This document shows positions 34,282-43,451 of a stretch of DNA of 46,547 nucleotides, piece by piece (within the stretch, counting starts at the first letter, position 1; each line of letters opens with the position of its first letter). The DNA lies in assembly GCA_021812785.1 (NCBI GenBank), contig JAKAMR010000006.1, forward strand, positions 1-46,547. The letters run 5' to 3'. The stretch comes from Nitrospirota bacterium (lineage in GTDB: Bacteria; Nitrospirota; Thermodesulfovibrionia; Thermodesulfovibrionales; JdFR-88). The position numbers and the translations under genes are program-made. The notes under the pieces are model-generated. The model searched no databases and was not told the origin of the DNA. It saw nothing but the letters and a program-made list of their open reading frames with translations.

Positions 34282-35325
34282 ATGAGAAACAAAGCGCTAC
34301 TAGTGATAGTGTCCTTATTTGTACTTTTTTTCTCCTCTCCGACTCGGAGCGGCCATGCTATCGATGCAGGTAAAACGAAATTCGCAGGCACCAAAATAGT
34401 TGTTACAGAGAGGGCCGGCATTAAGCACAGCTTGACAAATGTTCAAACGGGAAATATTCAATATGGACATTTCTCCGGAGCAGGATCACCATTCTCTGAG
34501 GCCAATCTTCCCGAATACGAAAACCAGACGTCACAATTGGATACTTGTATTGCATTGAACTTTCACACGCCCGAAGCGCAAGCGCAAATCCTCCGATCAG
34601 CCAAAGAAAGAGGAGGTCTTAAGAATGATTTGCAAATATATCAGGTGGTTTTGATTGTACCGCTTTCCTCCGTGGAAATGATTACGTTCGGTAAAGCAGA
34701 TTTAGAGTATTATAATTCTGAACTGGAGCTAGACAAGACGACTTCTTCGGTAAAAATAGTAGGAAAGGCTTCGTTTAACGCTGGGGCTCCCTTTGGATTC
34801 CTTACCGGCAAGGAAGCTCTTGGCCCACTTGGACATGCGGACTTTTCTGCGCAGTTTAAATCAGTGAAGGAAATAAGGTCTTCTGGTTTGCCTGCAAAAT
34901 TTAGCGCGAACTTTGCAATGTTTGGAATCGATGCCGTTCCCTTCAAATCTACGGTTACTGATACTGCAGGGCATGCGTTTGTTTTTGAAAAGGCTGTGTT
35001 TTGTAAGGAGCGCCAGGTAACAAAAACTGAGGGTAGTTTTTACGTAACATATGTGGGATATAATACGGTCAGGTGCAGCTCGGACGTGACTCTGAAGAGG
35101 GGGGGAAGCCGGCTATCTGTGCCATCAATAAAGTTACAGCGTATTGAAATTGGTAATGGCAGTGGGGATGGGTATGATGCAAATGTGGCTTTGCGCTCTG
35201 GCGAAAAATCTTTTGATTTGTGGTTGCCTGACTTCTCCAACCGCGGCATCCTTGGCGCCACTCCTTACGGATGGGTTTGGGTTCCGTGGACTGCTATCCA
35301 AACTGTTGAATTTCAAGGAAGCTGA
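34282..35325 (+). CDS. Exported protein of unknown function
   Basis: A 347-residue protein with a clear signal peptide (LLVIVSLFVLFFSSPTRSGHA, cleavage near residue 26). The rest is soluble, with alternating hydrophobic residues suggesting beta structure (VVLIVPLSSVEMITFGKADLEYY, PSIKLQRIEIGNG). I recognise no family. AAGGAGG lies 12 bases upstream. It opens an A+T-richer accessory patch that continues to about 37900. A periplasmic or cell-surface location is inferred. Confidence 0.65.
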   Translation: MRNKALLVIVSLFVLFFSSPTRSGHAIDAGKTKFAGTKIVVTERAGIKHSLTNVQTGNIQYGHFSGAGSPFSEANLPEYENQTSQLDTCIALNFHTPEAQAQILRSAKERGGLKNDLQIYQVVLIVPLSSVEMITFGKADLEYYNSELELDKTTSSVKIVGKASFNAGAPFGFLTGKEALGPLGHADFSAQFKSVKEIRSSGLPAKFSANFAMFGIDAVPFKSTVTDTAGHAFVFEKAVFCKERQVTKTEGSFYVTYVGYNTVRCSSDVTLKRGGSRLSVPSIKLQRIEIGNGSGDGYDANVALRSGEKSFDLWLPDFSNRGILGATPYGWVWVPWTAIQTVEFQGS

Positions 35326-35507
35326 GAATATGGAAAGCCCGTCCCAGCGAAAATGGCAAAAGGAGACGGTTCTATTTGAATTGATATTTTGATTTTGGTT
35401 GCGAGCGAAGCCTGCTGGAAGAAGAGACAGTCGGCTTGAAGAATACACAAAAAAATAGCCAACTTCAAAGTTGGTGCAATTATTAAGGGAGATCATATAC
35501 TGCACCT

Positions 35508-35894
35508 GTGAAAACGCCGCCTGAAGGGCCTCCAACCATTGGCCAACTAATATATTACCTAAAACCCGTGGAGCGCGATTTAGACCCAAAAGCAGACAAT
35601 CAGGCGCTAAATCGCGCGCTAAACGCCGCTAACAAGGGATTCAACGGTCATATATCCACGCAGATCGTCGGAACCGAATTATTTCTCGATCCTGATAAGG
35701 GGGTGTTTGGATTGATAGTAAGAGTGGCGTCCCCCCGTGGTGAGATCCTGGAGTTCGATGCGCACCTGGTAAAGGAATTGAATCGCGTTGGATTAATTCT
35801 GACAGAAGCACCAGGGCCAGATGTGAAAGCAAAACGGGCTCCTTGGTGGAAGTTCTGGGAGCGAGCTGGTTCGACGCGTAAATTACGTAAGTGA
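35508..35894 (+). CDS. Small hypothetical protein
   Basis: A 128-residue frame beginning with GTG; the purine-rich AAGGGAG at 35485 is farther upstream than usual, so the start is uncertain. The protein is soluble with alternating hydrophobic segments (GVFGLIVRVASPRGEILEFDAHLVKELNRVGLIL) and a basic Trp-rich tail (KRAPWWKFWERAGSTRKLRK). I do not recognise it. It sits between the exported protein and the HEAT-repeat protein on the same strand. Confidence 0.5.
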   Translation: MKTPPEGPPTIGQLIYYLKPVERDLDPKADNQALNRALNAANKGFNGHISTQIVGTELFLDPDKGVFGLIVRVASPRGEILEFDAHLVKELNRVGLILTEAPGPDVKAKRAPWWKFWERAGSTRKLRK

Positions 35895-36116
35895 CCGATG
35901 AGTGGAAAAGGGGATGGTTTGAAAGCGCTGGGATTATGAAAATTCAGGGACAACCTCCAAATAAAAAAATGAACACACGCCATCGGGATGGCAGCACATT
36001 CTGGCACCATTATTTCCTGCAAGACGTTCGCCATGCCCGTGACAGCTGTGCGCTATCACCTGAATTCGCAGATAATTCTCCAAGGTTAAATTGCTATGAC
36101 CTAAGGAGGAGGCCGG

Positions 36117-37166
36117 ATGGCTTTTGAAAGTAGAGATATAGCAGCAAAAGCAATGGCAATAGCAATAGTGACGATAATAATGGCGCTGTTGTTCTGGTTC
36201 GTAGGCTGGCTATGGAGCTCTCGAATTAATAAATTAACTCAAGAGCTAAAGGATAAAGATACCAATGTCCGATGTAGTGCAGTAATTTCCCTGGGAGAGA
36301 TAAAGGACTATCGCGTGGTTGAGCCTCTGATTGCCGCCCTCAAGGATAAAGACTCCGATGTCCGAGATGATGCAGCAAAAGCCCTGGGAAAGATAGCCCA
36401 GGGAAAGATAAAGGACGCCCGCGCTGTCGTGCCTCTGATTGCCGCCCTTAAGGATAAAGACCCCGATGTCCGGGATGATTCAGCAAAAACCCTGGGAAAG
36501 ATAATGGCGCAGCAAAATTCCCCGGGATGGATGAAGGATGCCCGTGCAGTTGAGCCCCTGATTGCCGCCCTAAAGGATAAAGACGCCATTGTTCGAGAGG
36601 TAGTAGCAAATGCCCTGGGAGAGATAAATGACGACCGCGCCGTTGAGCCGCTGATCGCCGCTCTTACGGATGAAGATTCCGGTGTCCGTAATAATGCAGC
36701 ATCTGCCTTGGGCGGTATGGGAGACAAAAGAGCCATTGAGCCATTAATTGGAAACCTGACTGACTGGGCGTCGAACATCAACGTAGCTGAAGCATTGTCC
36801 GAACTGGGCTGGAAATCACAATCGGACGCCGATATGATCCATTTGCTCGTGGCGCAACGGAAAGGCGAAGAGTTGAAGCAAAAGTGGGACCTTGCCAGAA
36901 GCGTCCTACTTAAGGATGTGGAGTCCGGCGATCCCCGCGCCATTTCAAATGCACTGTATGCCTTTATTGGCATCGGAAAAGAAGAGATCATCCCCGAGCT
37001 GATTGAAAAGCTCAATACAAAGGGCAACAAGGACATGGCCGAAGCCTATATCAATTGCGGTAACAATGAAGTTAAAAAAGTAGGAGAGGAATGGGCCTCA
37101 AACCATGGATATACAATCTCCTCTGGCGTCAATGGCAATGCGCCGATTGGCTGGGGGGAATTTTAA
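36117..37166 (+). CDS. Membrane-anchored HEAT-repeat protein
   Basis: A 349-residue protein with AAGGAGGAGG before the ATG. One membrane segment (about 12-33) anchors it. It is followed by PBS-lyase-type HEAT repeats with the recurring pattern RAVEPLIAALKDKD..VR..AA.ALG.I. At least five copies lie in residues 40-225, then a non-repeat C-terminus of about 120 residues. Repeats of this kind form protein-binding solenoids. The repeat units are nearly identical at the DNA level, showing recent duplication. Binding partner unknown. Confidence 0.8.
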   Translation: MAFESRDIAAKAMAIAIVTIIMALLFWFVGWLWSSRINKLTQELKDKDTNVRCSAVISLGEIKDYRVVEPLIAALKDKDSDVRDDAAKALGKIAQGKIKDARAVVPLIAALKDKDPDVRDDSAKTLGKIMAQQNSPGWMKDARAVEPLIAALKDKDAIVREVVANALGEINDDRAVEPLIAALTDEDSGVRNNAASALGGMGDKRAIEPLIGNLTDWASNINVAEALSELGWKSQSDADMIHLLVAQRKGEELKQKWDLARSVLLKDVESGDPRAISNALYAFIGIGKEEIIPELIEKLNTKGNKDMAEAYINCGNNEVKKVGEEWASNHGYTISSGVNGNAPIGWGEF

Positions 37167-37385
37167 AGGGTAAGATGAATTCTGTATCCCGAAGTATGCT
37201 ATCTCAGGCCGCCTCGTGCCGGTAAGGTGTCCTGGACGCTATACGCAAAACAGAAAACAGGGACAGCGACCGTTTTTCAATATAAGCATGAACAGAGGGC
37301 GGTTTTATTTATTGGGTTGTTGGATTAATAGAGACGCCAATTGGAATTTGAATGGCTCTGTTATACTTTGGAATGAGGGCCGAAA

Positions 37386-37676
37386 ATGAAATTTGAATGG
37401 GACGAGAACAAGGAGAAGGCCAACAGGCTGAAGCACAAGGTCTCCTTTCTTGAGGCATGTTACATCTTTTCTGATAAATACATGCTTACACTTTTTGATG
37501 ATGAGCATTCAGACAATGAAGACAGGTGGATAACCATTGGACAGGGATTGAACGGCAAAGTCCTTGTCGTTGTCCATACGTACAGAAAGATAAAAGGCAA
37601 AGAAACCGTGCGGATAATATCCGCCAGAAAGGCAACCAAGCATGAAGAAGCAAAGTATTACGAGAGAAGAGGATAA
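37386..37676 (+). CDS. brnT: BrnT-type ribonuclease toxin
   Basis: A 96-residue protein with the typical start MKFEWDENKEKANRLKHKVSFLEACYIFSD. RWITIGQGLNGKVLVVVHTYR follows, and the end is IRIISARKATKHEEAKYYE-like (here VRIISARKATKHEEAKYYERR). This matches BrnT, an RNase-fold toxin. The -10-like TATACT at 37362-37367 is a possible promoter. Its partner antitoxin follows immediately. Confidence 0.9.
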   Translation: MKFEWDENKEKANRLKHKVSFLEACYIFSDKYMLTLFDDEHSDNEDRWITIGQGLNGKVLVVVHTYRKIKGKETVRIISARKATKHEEAKYYERRG

Positions 37677-37680
37677 AATC

Positions 37681-37884
37681 ATGAAAAAAGAATACGATTT
37701 CTCCAAAGCCGTTCAGGGGAAATTTTACAGACCAATGGAAAAACTCGAAATTCCAATATATCTGGATAAAGAAGTCAAAGAGTTTTTTGGCAAAACGGCA
37801 TCCAAAAAAAAGATCGGCCTAGATAAAGTTGTAAACACCATTTTGCGCAAGGAAATGGAGATGCTCAAGGCCATGGGAATTTAG
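37681..37884 (+). CDS. brnA: BrnA-type antitoxin
   Basis: A 67-residue protein from the ATG at 37681, preceded by AGAGG; an ATG at 37642 would overlap brnT by 35 bases and lacks a ribosome-binding site. It reads KKEYDFSKAVQGKFYRP, then a short ribbon-helix-helix-type segment (LEIPIYLDKEVKEFFGKTASKKKIGLDKVVNTILRKE). Such antitoxins bind BrnT and repress their own promoter. Toxin first, antitoxin second is the usual order. Confidence 0.85.
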   Translation: MKKEYDFSKAVQGKFYRPMEKLEIPIYLDKEVKEFFGKTASKKKIGLDKVVNTILRKEMEMLKAMGI

Positions 37885-38005
37885 GAAGAGGACACATCAC
37901 ATATTCTTCTGGAAACCCACGCCGGTCCTGAGCTGGACGTAACAGAGTTTCTTCTCTGCCTTGCATTTCCATTACCCGTTTTTTCGTCTATTATCTTTAT
38001 ATCCC

Positions 38006-38866
38006 ATGTTCAACCATGACACATTGGAAAATAACCTGTACCGGCATGTTGACCGGTTGTCCGTAAAGATCGGTGAACGGCATCTGTGGAAAAAGGGTTC
38101 TCTGGATGCGGCTGCGGATTATATTGAATGGGTCCTTGCAGACAGCGGTTATGATGTATCCAGGCAGAAATTTACCGCTTACGGAAACGCTGTCTCCAAT
38201 TTGATAGCTGAGAGGTCCGGGACCCAGGAAGGCGTTATAGTGCTTGGCGCCCATTACGATACCGTGCCTGGTTCTCCCGGAGCCGATGACAATGCATCCG
38301 CCGTTGCCGGAATGCTTGAACTTGCAAGATTGTGTAAAAGAAAGACTCTACGGAAACGCCTGGTCTTTGCTGCATTTGCCAATGAAGAGTCTCCCTGTTT
38401 TGGCTCTGCCAATATGGGAAGCATGGTGTATGCAAAGTCCCTCAGGGAAAACAATGTGGCGGTTGAGGTCATGATCTGCCTGGAAATGATCGGTTATTTC
38501 GATGGAGCCGGGACCCAGAATTATCCTTTTTCGGGAATGCAATTTATTTACCCCAAAACCGCTGACTTCCTGGCCGTGGTTGGAAATTTAAATTCGTCCA
38601 GGTATGTTTCTCTCATTAAGAGGAAGATCAGAAAAAATGCGGATATAAGGGTCAGGTCATTGATCGCGCCATCCCAGGCTGCGGGTATCAGTCATTCGGA
38701 CCATTCGGCCTTCTGGCGCCACGGTTTCAGGGCGGTCATGATAACGGATACCGCATATTACAGAAACAGAAACTATCACCAGGAGACTGATACAATAGAT
38801 TCGCTTAACTTCCATGCAATGGCAAAAGTAGTCAAAGGGCTGCACCGCACGCTTCTGGAAATATAA
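38006..38866 (+). CDS. M28-family zinc metallopeptidase
   Basis: A 286-residue protein from the ATG at 38006; an in-frame TTG at 37961 is less likely. The di-zinc ligands can be read in LGAHYDTVPGSPGADDNAS (His, Asp), AFANEESP (Glu-Glu), LEMIGYFDG and a final His in YHQETDT. M28 enzymes are aminopeptidases or carboxypeptidases. No signal peptide is seen, so it is probably cytoplasmic. Substrate unknown. Confidence 0.85.
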   Translation: MFNHDTLENNLYRHVDRLSVKIGERHLWKKGSLDAAADYIEWVLADSGYDVSRQKFTAYGNAVSNLIAERSGTQEGVIVLGAHYDTVPGSPGADDNASAVAGMLELARLCKRKTLRKRLVFAAFANEESPCFGSANMGSMVYAKSLRENNVAVEVMICLEMIGYFDGAGTQNYPFSGMQFIYPKTADFLAVVGNLNSSRYVSLIKRKIRKNADIRVRSLIAPSQAAGISHSDHSAFWRHGFRAVMITDTAYYRNRNYHQETDTIDSLNFHAMAKVVKGLHRTLLEI

Positions 38867-38917
38867 TGGGCATGGCCGGAGATAAACTCAAAAACACATG
38901 GCCGCAGAATCTTAATA

Positions 38918-39934
38918 ATGATCTTTAAACGAGCGGGAAAAAGGACAGGAAAAGAAAAAGAGAAACAGCGCGTTTTTCCAAAGGACGAGTGGGAGAGCGC
39001 GGACATTATCCGGGGCGGAAAAGACATGCCCTGGGTGATTTTCATTCATGGCCTCGGGGTGGATAAAAGGATGTGGTCGGCCCCGGATGAGGCGTGCATA
39101 TTGGGAGGCCTTTTCCCGCTGGGAAGCATTGTAAGGATGCGCGTGAAACCGGGTGCGCGGACGGACTTGAAGGCGGGCGCAATTGGTGCTGATGAAAATG
39201 GCGGCCATGAAACTAAAAGACTCCAAAGCCTGTATCATGACCTCGCTTCCGCCGGGTTTACGACGCTTGCTTTTTCTTTCAGAAGGCCGGCGGGGGCAAT
39301 TGAAGAAGCAGCGCTTGCCCTGAAGGGTTTGCTGGATAGAGTAAAAGCCGAAAAACCATGCGGCGTGGTCCTCGTGGGCCATTCCAGAGGAGGCCTGATA
39401 GCAAGTAAATATCTGGAGCGCGCCAATCTGTCAATAAAGGGTTTCATAAGTATTGCAAGCCCGCATCTAGGCACGACACTCGCCAGATGGGCGGTCATTG
39501 CAAGGCCCGCGACGGCGCTCATAAAAACCATTCAGCCCAAAGGGATCGAGACCAAGATCGGTACGTCAATAAGCAGGATCATCGCCTTTATCGAAAGCCC
39601 CGCTGTGGCCGAGCTTCTGCCCGGCTCCGGGTTTTACACGGGGCTCACCCCTCCCTCCGTTAAGTGCCCTTCGATCTCAGCCGGGGGTACGGACCCGAGG
39701 CTTTTCAGTTTTCTGGGGATGGGATTTCCTGAGCTCTTTGAGAAGATAATGCCCGGATGGGCCCTGCCTGATGAAATAAAAAGCGGACTGGGCGACGGGC
39801 TTGTCTCCGCCAAAAGCTCCGTCTATCCATACGGACAGGAACACCTGAATTTTCCGGTAAACCATGCGGAGGCTGTTTTTGACACAGAGGTGAGGGCAGT
39901 GCTTGTTAAAAGGATAATGTCTTTTTTGGGTTGA
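38918..39934 (+). CDS. Alpha/beta hydrolase, esterase/lipase-like
   Basis: A 338-residue protein with WVIFIHGLGVDKRMW (oxyanion-loop HG) and the nucleophile elbow LVGHSRGGLIASKYLE. A C-terminal histidine in FPVNHAEAVFD is the likely catalytic base. SIASPHLGTTLARW is typical of lipase/triacylglycerol hydrolase folds. No signal peptide. It is 52 bases behind the M28 peptidase on the same strand and may be co-transcribed. Substrate unknown. Confidence 0.75.
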   Translation: MIFKRAGKRTGKEKEKQRVFPKDEWESADIIRGGKDMPWVIFIHGLGVDKRMWSAPDEACILGGLFPLGSIVRMRVKPGARTDLKAGAIGADENGGHETKRLQSLYHDLASAGFTTLAFSFRRPAGAIEEAALALKGLLDRVKAEKPCGVVLVGHSRGGLIASKYLERANLSIKGFISIASPHLGTTLARWAVIARPATALIKTIQPKGIETKIGTSISRIIAFIESPAVAELLPGSGFYTGLTPPSVKCPSISAGGTDPRLFSFLGMGFPELFEKIMPGWALPDEIKSGLGDGLVSAKSSVYPYGQEHLNFPVNHAEAVFDTEVRAVLVKRIMSFLG

Positions 39935-40047
39935 ACTTGCAATTCCCCTGTGGCTTACAACAGTGTAACCTTGTGTTGTCATCCCGCAAGACAAGCGCGC
40001 CGGGAATCGGCCCATTTACACCACAAGTAAACGGCCCCAGGGCGCGT

Positions 40048-41400
40048 TTATGCGGTCTTTTCCTTGATATAGGAGGATATCTGCCGGACCAGCCTGTCCA
40101 CCGTGTTGCCATCCTTGCCTTCCACCATCACCCTTATCTTGGGTTCGGTGCCCGAAGGGCGCACAAGTACCCTGCCGTTTTCCGCAAGTTCCTTTTCCGC
40201 CTTCTTTATCATGTCGTCAAGGCCGGGTATGTTTGAAGGGTTTAGTTTGGTTTTAATGGTCACATTTTCGAGGACCTGTGGGTAAACCGGTATGGGGGCC
40301 TTGAGCCCGGAGAGGGGGAGCCCCAATTTCTTGACCAGGTAGACCATATGAAGCGCAGTAATGGGGCCGTCGCCCGTGCTGTTCAAGTGAAGGTTTACTA
40401 TATGTCCGGACTGCTCTCCTCCAAGGGCGAAACCGCCCTTGAGCATCTTCTCGGTAACAAACCTGTCCCCCACGTTTGCCCTTATGAATTTTATCCCATG
40501 CCCCTCCAGAAAACGCTCAACTCCAAGGTTGCTCATTATCGTGGCCACAACGGTTTCGCCCGGAAGCCTTCCCTCGTTTTTAAGTTCGAGTGCCCAGATG
40601 GCAAGCATGTGGTCCCCGTCCACTATCTCACCTTTTTCATCCACCAATATCGTCCTGTCGGCGTCGCCGTCATGGGCCACGCCTATATCCGCCTTGTGGG
40701 TGAGCACCGCCTCTCTCAGGCCCTCCGTGTGCAGTGAGCCGCAGCTGGCGTTTATGTTCGTTCCATCTGGCTTACCGTTGATGGTTATGACCTCCGCCCC
40801 CAGTTCCTCAAGGACCCAGGGGGTTATCTTGTAAGCCGCTCCGTTGGCGCAGTCCACCACTATCTTCAATCCCTCAAGGGAGACGTTTTTGGGGATTGTC
40901 GATTTTATGTATTCGATATAACGCCCTTTAGCGTCCTCCAGCCTGAATGCCTTGCCTATCTCATGCCCGGCTGGCCTTTTTTTGAAAAACTCATCATCCT
41001 CCGCCATCTCTTCGATCTGGTTTTCCACCTCGTCGGGCAGCTTGAACCCCTGAGAGCTGAAGAATTTAATGCCGTTGTCGTCAAAGGGATTATGCGAGGC
41101 CGAGATCACGACCCCGGCATCCAGCCTGAGCGTCTTTGTGAGGAATGCCACGCCGGGAGTGGGAAGGGGGCCCACCAGGATGACGTTCATGCCCATCGAG
41201 CAGATGCCGGAAGTAAGCGCGCTTTCGATCATGTAGCCCGAAAGCCGGGTATCCTTGCCTATCAGGATCATGTTCCGGCCATGCTTTTTTTTAAGCGCCA
41301 TAGCCGCGGCCATCCCTATTTTGATAACGGTCTCCGGAGACATGGGGAAATGATTGACCTTGCCGCGTATGCCGTCGGTTCCGAAGAGTTTTTTCTTCAT
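40048..41400 (-). CDS. glmM: Phosphoglucosamine mutase
   Basis: A 450-residue alpha-D-phosphohexomutase of normal length, starting MKKKLFGTDGIRGKVNHFPM. The phosphoserine loop is VISASHNPFDDNGIKFF, the metal loop is DGDADRTILVDEKGE, the sugar-binding loop is GGEQSGHI and the C-terminal phosphate site is VRPSGTEPKIRVM. GlmM makes glucosamine-1-phosphate for peptidoglycan. It is last in the cdaA-cdaR-glmM operon, overlapping cdaR by 4 bases, the classical arrangement in which c-di-AMP synthesis and GlmM are linked. Confidence 0.97.
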   Translation of the reverse strand: MKKKLFGTDGIRGKVNHFPMSPETVIKIGMAAAMALKKKHGRNMILIGKDTRLSGYMIESALTSGICSMGMNVILVGPLPTPGVAFLTKTLRLDAGVVISASHNPFDDNGIKFFSSQGFKLPDEVENQIEEMAEDDEFFKKRPAGHEIGKAFRLEDAKGRYIEYIKSTIPKNVSLEGLKIVVDCANGAAYKITPWVLEELGAEVITINGKPDGTNINASCGSLHTEGLREAVLTHKADIGVAHDGDADRTILVDEKGEIVDGDHMLAIWALELKNEGRLPGETVVATIMSNLGVERFLEGHGIKFIRANVGDRFVTEKMLKGGFALGGEQSGHIVNLHLNSTGDGPITALHMVYLVKKLGLPLSGLKAPIPVYPQVLENVTIKTKLNPSNIPGLDDMIKKAEKELAENGRVLVRPSGTEPKIRVMVEGKDGNTVDRLVRQISSYIKEKTA

Positions 41401-42047
41401 TTTTTTCTCCTTGTCGATATCTTTACGCGCACTTCCCCGGGTATTACCCTTTCAACGTCGTCCGGGACCTTGATCTCAACATCCTTTTCCAAGGTATCAT
41501 TAACTCCGCTAATGTCAATAGGCTCTGTTTTTAAGGTGTCAAGTTTGTCCACCGTGTCTTTGGGGCCCCGCACCTCCGCCTTGTCCGGTGTAACTGATAT
41601 CCGGTCCACGACAAAACCCCCGGCCGGCCTGCCCGTTATGTCAGGTTCTACCGGTAGCATGGCGTTTGCCCTTTTCTCCAGATAGACCCAAATTCCGTCC
41701 GGTGACACGCTTACGACGGAGACGTGGGGCGGGGTAAGCACGTCTTGGCTGTTCACACGGATAAAATATCTGCCGGTCTCCATCCAGGTGATCTTAAGGG
41801 GCAATTTTACATCCGCAGGCCTCAACCTTTTAAGGACAAATTCGTTGCCCTTAAGGAGCACGTTCATGGTGTCCGGCCTTGTTCCGGCCACGATTAGGTC
41901 CGCCGGAAGGTTTTTGAACTGTGGTTCCACGTCCATAGACACCTCGGACTGTCCCTTGAAGAGCACAAAGAACCAGAGGAACACCGCCAGAAGCAGCGCG
42001 GCCCCCTTAAGCCAGATGTTCGCCAGTATCGCTTCCCTTATCTTCAT
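41397..42047 (-). CDS. cdaR: YbbR-domain protein CdaR
   Basis: A 216-residue protein with one N-terminal membrane anchor (WLKGAALLLAVFLWFFVLF) and YbbR-type repeats outside the membrane (VEPQFKNLPADLIVAG.., VSVSPDGIWVYLEKR, ISVTPDKAEVRGPKDTVDKL). CdaR regulates the diadenylate cyclase CdaA. It overlaps cdaA by 4 bases and glmM by 4 bases. Confidence 0.92.
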   Translation of the reverse strand: MKIREAILANIWLKGAALLLAVFLWFFVLFKGQSEVSMDVEPQFKNLPADLIVAGTRPDTMNVLLKGNEFVLKRLRPADVKLPLKITWMETGRYFIRVNSQDVLTPPHVSVVSVSPDGIWVYLEKRANAMLPVEPDITGRPAGGFVVDRISVTPDKAEVRGPKDTVDKLDTLKTEPIDISGVNDTLEKDVEIKVPDDVERVIPGEVRVKISTRRKK

Positions 42048-42841
42048 CCGGCATTCCCTCCGGAAACGGGATGTGCGCTTTCAGCTTTTTTGGTAGTGAA
42101 CGCCTCGGTCAGAAGCTGCCGGAGTGTCGTCATGTCCAGATGTTCGGTAAGTGTTCCGTTCATACCTACGGATATGGAGCCCGTTTCCTCGGAGACCACT
42201 ATCGATACCGCATCTGTCTCCTCCGTGATCCCCAGGGCGGCCCGGTGCCTTGTGCCCAGCGCCTTCCTGAGGCCTGTCGTAAGCGTTATGGGCAGGAAAC
42301 AGCCCGCCGCTGCGATCCTGTTGCCTCTGATGATCGCGGCCCCGTCGTGAATGGGGGAGGTCGGATGGAATATGCTTAGTAATATCTCCCTGGAGACCTT
42401 TGCGTCAAGCGGGATGCCTATCTCGATAAAGTCCTTCAGCTCCGTCTCCCGTTCTATGACGATGAGACCGCCGATCTTCCTGTTCGCCAGGGAAACGGCC
42501 GCCCTTACGATCTCCTCTATGGACTTGAGCTCTTCCGCGGTGGTGAATTTCTGCAAAAGGGAGGTCTCACCCATTTTGGCAAGGGTTCTCCTTATTTCGG
42601 GCTGGAAGATAATTATAAGGGCGATGACAATATAGGACCAGAAGCTCTGAAGGAGCCAGTCCAGCGTTAGCAGGTTCAGATACCGGGCCACTATGGAGAC
42701 GGCCAGCAGGAGCGCCAGACCTATGAGCATCTGGGCCGCCTTGGTCCCTTTTATTATCAGGAGCAGCCGGTAGAGAACTATCGCGACCAGCAATATATCC
42801 AGCGCGTCGTATAAGCTGAATTGGCGCAGTATATAGCCCAT
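42044..42841 (-). CDS. cdaA: Diadenylate cyclase CdaA
   Basis: A 265-residue protein. Three membrane helices at the N-terminus are followed by a DAC domain with the catalytic motifs PIHDGAAII (DGA) and GTRHRAALG (RHR). It makes cyclic di-AMP from two ATP. It is normal in length and first of the cdaA-cdaR-glmM set; its start overlaps the stop of the upstream deaminase gene. c-di-AMP controls osmotic and cell-wall balance. Confidence 0.96.
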   Translation of the reverse strand: MGYILRQFSLYDALDILLVAIVLYRLLLIIKGTKAAQMLIGLALLLAVSIVARYLNLLTLDWLLQSFWSYIVIALIIIFQPEIRRTLAKMGETSLLQKFTTAEELKSIEEIVRAAVSLANRKIGGLIVIERETELKDFIEIGIPLDAKVSREILLSIFHPTSPIHDGAAIIRGNRIAAAGCFLPITLTTGLRKALGTRHRAALGITEETDAVSIVVSEETGSISVGMNGTLTEHLDMTTLRQLLTEAFTTKKAESAHPVSGGNAG

Positions 42842-43314
42842 CAGATCCTGTCCTTAAGCCATTCCGGGGGATTGACCTTTATGAGCCCGCCGGCGCCGTC
42901 AGAATAGACCACTACGGATATTCCCGCGTTCAATATCATGCGTTTGCACATCATGCATGGCTCGGAGGAGCACTCGGTTTCGCCCTGGCAGTCAACGCCG
43001 GAGATGTAGATGGTTGATCCGGTCAGTTCCTCCAGTGACGCCCTTATTATGGCGTTGGCCTCCGCATGGACGCTGTGGCAAAGCTCGTAGCGCTGGCCGT
43101 GGGGTATTTTAAGTATTTGCCTTGTGCACTGGCCTGCCTCCAGGCAGTCCATCACGCCCCTTGCCGCCCCGTTGAACCCGGTGCTGACGATGGTTTTGTC
43201 CTTGGTTATGACGGCCCCGTACTTTCTTCTTAAACAGGTCGCGCGCAGGGCCACCGCCCTGGCAATGTTTATGAAGTATTCGTCCCATCCGGGTCTGCGG
43301 GCATCGGGTTTCAA
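42841..43314 (-). CDS. dCMP deaminase / ComEB-type cytidine deaminase
   Basis: A 157-residue zinc-dependent deaminase. RPGWDEYFINIARAVALRATCLRRKYGAVI opens it, and the zinc ligands are in SVHAEANAI (H, E) and PCMMCKRMI (two Cys). An extra conserved cluster ATCLR and CTRQ fits dCMP deaminases. It supplies dUMP for thymidylate synthesis. It overlaps cdaA by one base. Confidence 0.9.
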   Translation of the reverse strand: MKPDARRPGWDEYFINIARAVALRATCLRRKYGAVITKDKTIVSTGFNGAARGVMDCLEAGQCTRQILKIPHGQRYELCHSVHAEANAIIRASLEELTGSTIYISGVDCQGETECSSEPCMMCKRMILNAGISVVVYSDGAGGLIKVNPPEWLKDRI

Positions 43315-43359
43315 GCATTTATTTTATCATAAAGGCCAGTCAGGATTGGAGACGATAAG

Positions 43360-43438
43360 TTATGCCCTCCGGGCATCGCATGCAAGGACTCTCCCTATTA
43401 ATCATAATTCGCTCGCTTTGCGCTCGCTGCCCATTTTA
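43360..43438. repeat. Intergenic repeat element, copy B
   Basis: Starts TTATGCCCTCCGGGCATCG and ends CCCATTTTAT, like the copy at 25991-26077. The hairpin ATGCCC-TCC-GGGCAT is conserved, with only the loop changed. It fills the gap between the deaminase and murJ. Confidence 0.5.
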
Positions 43439-43451
43439 TAATTTCAAGGTT

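Noticed and set aside
35891..36127. A 78-residue frame between the small hypothetical protein and the HEAT-repeat gene
   Set aside because: It overlaps both neighbours, contains the HEAT gene's ribosome-binding site and has no recognisable pattern; real status cannot be shown.
36310..36720. Tandem repeats that might be a CRISPR array
   Set aside because: Repeats are in frame, code for HEAT units and lack spacers of constant length.
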